DNA from: Lactobacillus sp. LL6
Lineage (GTDB): Bacteria > Bacillota > Bacilli > Lactobacillales > Lactobacillaceae
Direction: 5' to 3'
Assembly: GCF_007570935.1 (NCBI RefSeq)
Contig: NZ_VLLR01000002.1
Location: 62,001-126,000, forward strand
DNA: 64,000 nucleotides
Under the pieces are notes generated by a model. The model had not been told where the DNA came from, searched no databases, and was given only the letters and a program-made list of their open reading frames with translations. This document shows, one piece after another, positions 61,463-64,000 of this stretch; position 1 is the stretch's first letter; each line of letters starts with the position of its first letter. The position numbers were made by a program, and so were the translations under genes.

Positions 61463-63088
61463 ATGAAGGTAAAAGGATTATTAACAGTAGCAACTGTTAC
61501 TTTAACAGCATTGTTAGCAACAGCTTGCGGAAAAAAGTCTTCCGATAAAGCTGATGGACAAACTTTACACTTAATGCAAACCAGTGAAATTCAATCCCTT
61601 GATCATTCTAATGAAGCAAATATCAGCCAATGGAATGTATTAGAAAACTCTATGGAGGGATTATATAGAGCGGATAAAGAAAATAATCCAGTTCCAGCTC
61701 TTGCCACTAAATTAGTAAAGCCAACAAATAATGGTAAAAGATATACATTCACACTTAGAGATAATGCAAAATGGTCAAACGGTGATTCAGTCACAGCACA
61801 AGATTTTGTGGCCTCATGGCGTCGCTCAGCTAGTCCAACATCTAAGTCTGGATATGCTTATATCTTTACTGGTGTTAAAAATGCAACCAAAGTTACAGCT
61901 GGGAAACTACCAGTTAAGGATTTGGGAGTTAAAGCTTTGAACAAACATACTTTACAAGTTGATTTAGAATATCCAATGCCATACTTCACGCGAATGATGG
62001 TTATGCCGGCGTTTTTTCCACAAAGTCAAACAGCATTGAAAAAGTTTGGTAATGAATATGGAACTGCGTCTAATAAGATGTATTATAATGGACCATTTAA
62101 AGTAAATGGATGGACTGGTAGTAATTTATCATGGAGTTTAGATAAGAATAGATACTACTATAATAAAAAAGATATTCATTTGCAAAAAATGACAATGCAG
62201 GTAGTTAAAGACGCAAACACAGCTCAGCAACTTTTCCAACAAGGAAATCTTGACGATGCAACTATTACCGGAACTACAGCGCAAGGTATGCAAAATGATA
62301 AGAACCTTATGCACCTTAAAAGAGCAGGAGTATATCATTTACAGTTAAATAGTAGAAGAGATGCTGTTTTGTCTAATGTTAAATTAAGACAAGCACTAAA
62401 TTTAGTTCTTGATAAAGAACATTTAACTAAAAAAGTTTTAGCAGATGGTTCTACTCCAGCCTATACTTTTGTGGCTCCAAACTTAGCTCAAGATTCAACC
62501 ACTAAGAGAGACTTTGCTACTGAAATGAAGCCTAGTGAAACATTTAATGTTGATAAGGCAAAAAGATTATGGCAAGAAGGACTAAAAGAAGAAGGAAAAA
62601 AGAGAGTAGATTTGAAATATTATACAGATGATCAAACTATCAATAAAAATATTGCTCAATTTGTGCAATCACAAGTAGAAACTAACCTTAAAGGGGCGAG
62701 TGTTGAAGTTCATTCTGTTCCTAAGAAAAATGCTCAAGATAATGTAGCCAAAGGAAACTTTGATATGTATTTATCTTTGTGGCTAGCAGATTATGCTGAC
62801 CCAATGAGTGATTTAGATATTATGCAAACGAATAATACTCAAAACTATGGTAAATATCATAGTCAAGTTTATGATAACTATGTAACAGCTGCTAAAAGTA
62901 AGAGTGCAGTAAATCCTAAAGATTATTGGAAAAATATGCGTGGCGCTCAAAGACAATTAACTAAAGATGCGGCTACAACTCCACTTTATAATATGACAGA
63001 AAGTCATTTAGTAAAGAAAAACTTGAAAGGTGTATTATGGCATCCAGTGGGTGAAGTAGATTACACTAGAGCTTATTTTGATAAATAA
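61463..63088 (+). CDS. oppA: Oligopeptide ABC transporter substrate-binding lipoprotein (OppA-like)
   Basis: This SBP_bac_5 peptide-binding lipoprotein is 541 aa, with lipobox LLATACGKK near residue 22. It shares the family blocks FTLRDNAKWSNGDSVTAQDFVASWRR and YLSLWLADYADPMSDLD. It is a paralogue of the OppA at 12289 but under Ile T-box control. No membrane components are next to it. Together the two suggest a set of binding proteins that feed one transporter, each tuned to a different amino acid shortage. Confidence 0.92.
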   Translation: MKVKGLLTVATVTLTALLATACGKKSSDKADGQTLHLMQTSEIQSLDHSNEANISQWNVLENSMEGLYRADKENNPVPALATKLVKPTNNGKRYTFTLRDNAKWSNGDSVTAQDFVASWRRSASPTSKSGYAYIFTGVKNATKVTAGKLPVKDLGVKALNKHTLQVDLEYPMPYFTRMMVMPAFFPQSQTALKKFGNEYGTASNKMYYNGPFKVNGWTGSNLSWSLDKNRYYYNKKDIHLQKMTMQVVKDANTAQQLFQQGNLDDATITGTTAQGMQNDKNLMHLKRAGVYHLQLNSRRDAVLSNVKLRQALNLVLDKEHLTKKVLADGSTPAYTFVAPNLAQDSTTKRDFATEMKPSETFNVDKAKRLWQEGLKEEGKKRVDLKYYTDDQTINKNIAQFVQSQVETNLKGASVEVHSVPKKNAQDNVAKGNFDMYLSLWLADYADPMSDLDIMQTNNTQNYGKYHSQVYDNYVTAAKSKSAVNPKDYWKNMRGAQRQLTKDAATTPLYNMTESHLVKKNLKGVLWHPVGEVDYTRAYFDK

Positions 63089-63115
63089 TTATATGAAAAA
63101 TCAATCTTATTTAAT

Positions 63116-63148
63116 AAAATCCTACTCCTATAGAAGTAGGATTTTTAT
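63116..63148 (+). terminator. Terminator of the second oppA-like gene
   Basis: AAAATCCTACT pairs with AGTAGGATTTT and is followed by TATATA. It lies 27 bases past the stop codon. Confidence 0.85.
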
Positions 63149-63324
63149 ATATTTTCAGTAACCCTAATTTGTTAATTGTGGAAAAGATAAACTAATATGG
63201 TTAATAATTAATGTTCACAATTAATATATTTAGTATAAAAATTTCGTATACTAAGCAGTACATTAAAGCAATCTACATTTGTTCACTTTCCTGCTACTAT
63301 GATATTGGAGAGGAGGGAGCTAAT

Positions 63325-64000
63325 ATGAAGAAACTTACTTTTCCAAATGAGTTAATCCATATTCCCCAAAAATATGAGCATCCAATAAATGAAGCTGGTA
63401 AACTGATTGACTTTTATTATGATACTTATGAGTCATTTTCCTATAATGAAAAGAAACAAAAATTACATAAACATGCGGTAGTTTATCTTCCAGCAAATTA
63501 CAATAAAAATCAAAAATATAATGTATTTTATTTGATGCATGGAGGATGGAGTAATGAAAATACTTATTTGGGCCGTCCAGGACAAGAAAGCGAATTTAAA
63601 AATGTGTTAGACAATGCAATAGCTGAAGGAATTATGACGCCAATGATTGTAGTTTGTCCGACTTATAATAACTTAAGTCCGCAAGATAGTAGCGACTATA
63701 ATTTGGCAGTTCGTTTAGCAAATAATTATCATAATGAATTAACAAATGATTTAATGCCAGCAATTGCAAAAGAATTTAGTACTTTTGCAAAAAGCGATAA
63801 TCAAACTGATATAAAATTAGCTCGTGACCATCACGCCTTTTGTGGCTTTTCAATGGGTGCAGTGACAACTTGGTTTACTTTTCAATATGCACTAGATTAT
63901 TTCCGTTATTTCATGCCATCTAGTGGAGCAATTACTGATAATGGAGAGCTGATGGCACAAATGGTAATAAATCAAAATAAAAAATGGAATGATTTCTTTA
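63325..64000 (+). CDS. Esterase D/CE1-type esterase, truncated by the window end
   Basis: This open frame starts at ATG 63325 with AGGAGG at 63311-63316 and runs off the window. The visible 225 residues show VVYLPANYNKNQKYNVFYLMHGG with the oxyanion-hole HGG, and the nucleophile elbow in FCGFSMGAVTTW (GxSxG). These are features of the CE1/feruloyl esterase alpha/beta hydrolases. No signal peptide is seen. Given the plant-polysaccharide genes nearby, it may remove phenolic or acetyl esters from imported oligosaccharides. The Asp and His of the triad lie at or beyond the end. Confidence 0.82.
   Translation, partial: MKKLTFPNELIHIPQKYEHPINEAGKLIDFYYDTYESFSYNEKKQKLHKHAVVYLPANYNKNQKYNVFYLMHGGWSNENTYLGRPGQESEFKNVLDNAIAEGIMTPMIVVCPTYNNLSPQDSSDYNLAVRLANNYHNELTNDLMPAIAKEFSTFAKSDNQTDIKLARDHHAFCGFSMGAVTTWFTFQYALDYFRYFMPSSGAITDNGELMAQMVINQNKKWNDFF

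Overview
The window looks like part of a plasmid or megaplasmid from a low-GC Lactobacillus (Lactobacillaceae). The evidence is an AT-rich sequence, a Rep_3/RepB-type initiator with an iteron origin and a parA partition operon, lactobacillus-type lipoproteins, a T-box, and many short Rho-independent terminators. The host and plasmid status are inferred from these traits. The sequence does not show circularity or the full size of the replicon.

Layout. Positions 1-9.2 kb hold a complete type I-B CRISPR-Cas locus on the minus strand, in the order cas6-cas8b-cas7-cas5-cas3, CRISPR array 1, cas4-cas1-cas2. Just upstream of cas6 is a short terminated transcription unit made of two degenerate CRISPR repeats around a 17-nt guide. 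That guide matches the cas6 promoter at 15 of 17 positions, so it is a candidate CRISPR-type autorepressor RNA (CreR-like). Positions 9.26-10.9 kb hold an IS110-family element. Positions 11-20.2 kb hold lipoproteins, a peptide-binding protein behind a cysteine-codon leader peptide and attenuator, a large protein of unknown function, a SemiSWEET and a repeat-containing surface protein. Positions 20.7-24.5 kb are the replication and partition region: repB, about 15 iterons with paired DnaA boxes, parA and a small partner. Positions 24.8-27.2 kb hold two tandem secreted serine hydrolases. Positions 27.3-33.7 kb hold a BmpA-type (probably nucleoside) ABC transporter whose first permease gene is broken by a second IS110 copy.

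Positions 34.4-49.2 kb form a rhamnogalacturonan-product island. It has an IclR regulator, KduD, KduI, a rhamnogalacturonan acetylesterase, a GPH symporter, a GH105 unsaturated rhamnogalacturonyl hydrolase, an AraC regulator, RhaB, RhaM, RhaA, RhaD, and a fused KDG kinase/KDPG aldolase. Together these could import unsaturated rhamnogalacturonan disaccharides, split them, and send both the uronate and the rhamnose halves to central metabolism. No polysaccharide lyase is visible. Positions 49.3-54.7 kb hold a LysR regulator, an MFS transporter, an FAD reductase-like protein and a PTS EIIBC. Positions 54.7-58.6 kb hold a sucrose-type unit (LacI regulator, MFS sugar symporter, GH32). Positions 58.75-59.5 kb hold a second, orphan CRISPR array with the same repeat and a homologous leader, followed by a decayed LacI tail. 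The window ends with an M20 amidohydrolase, an Ile T-box with a second peptide-binding protein, and the start of a CE1-type esterase.

The strongest candidate for an undescribed system is the CreR-like RNA at 9143-9217. Next are the Cys-codon leader peptide (14019-14132) and the predicted bridge RNAs of the two IS110 copies, which differ by one base in a putative target-binding loop.
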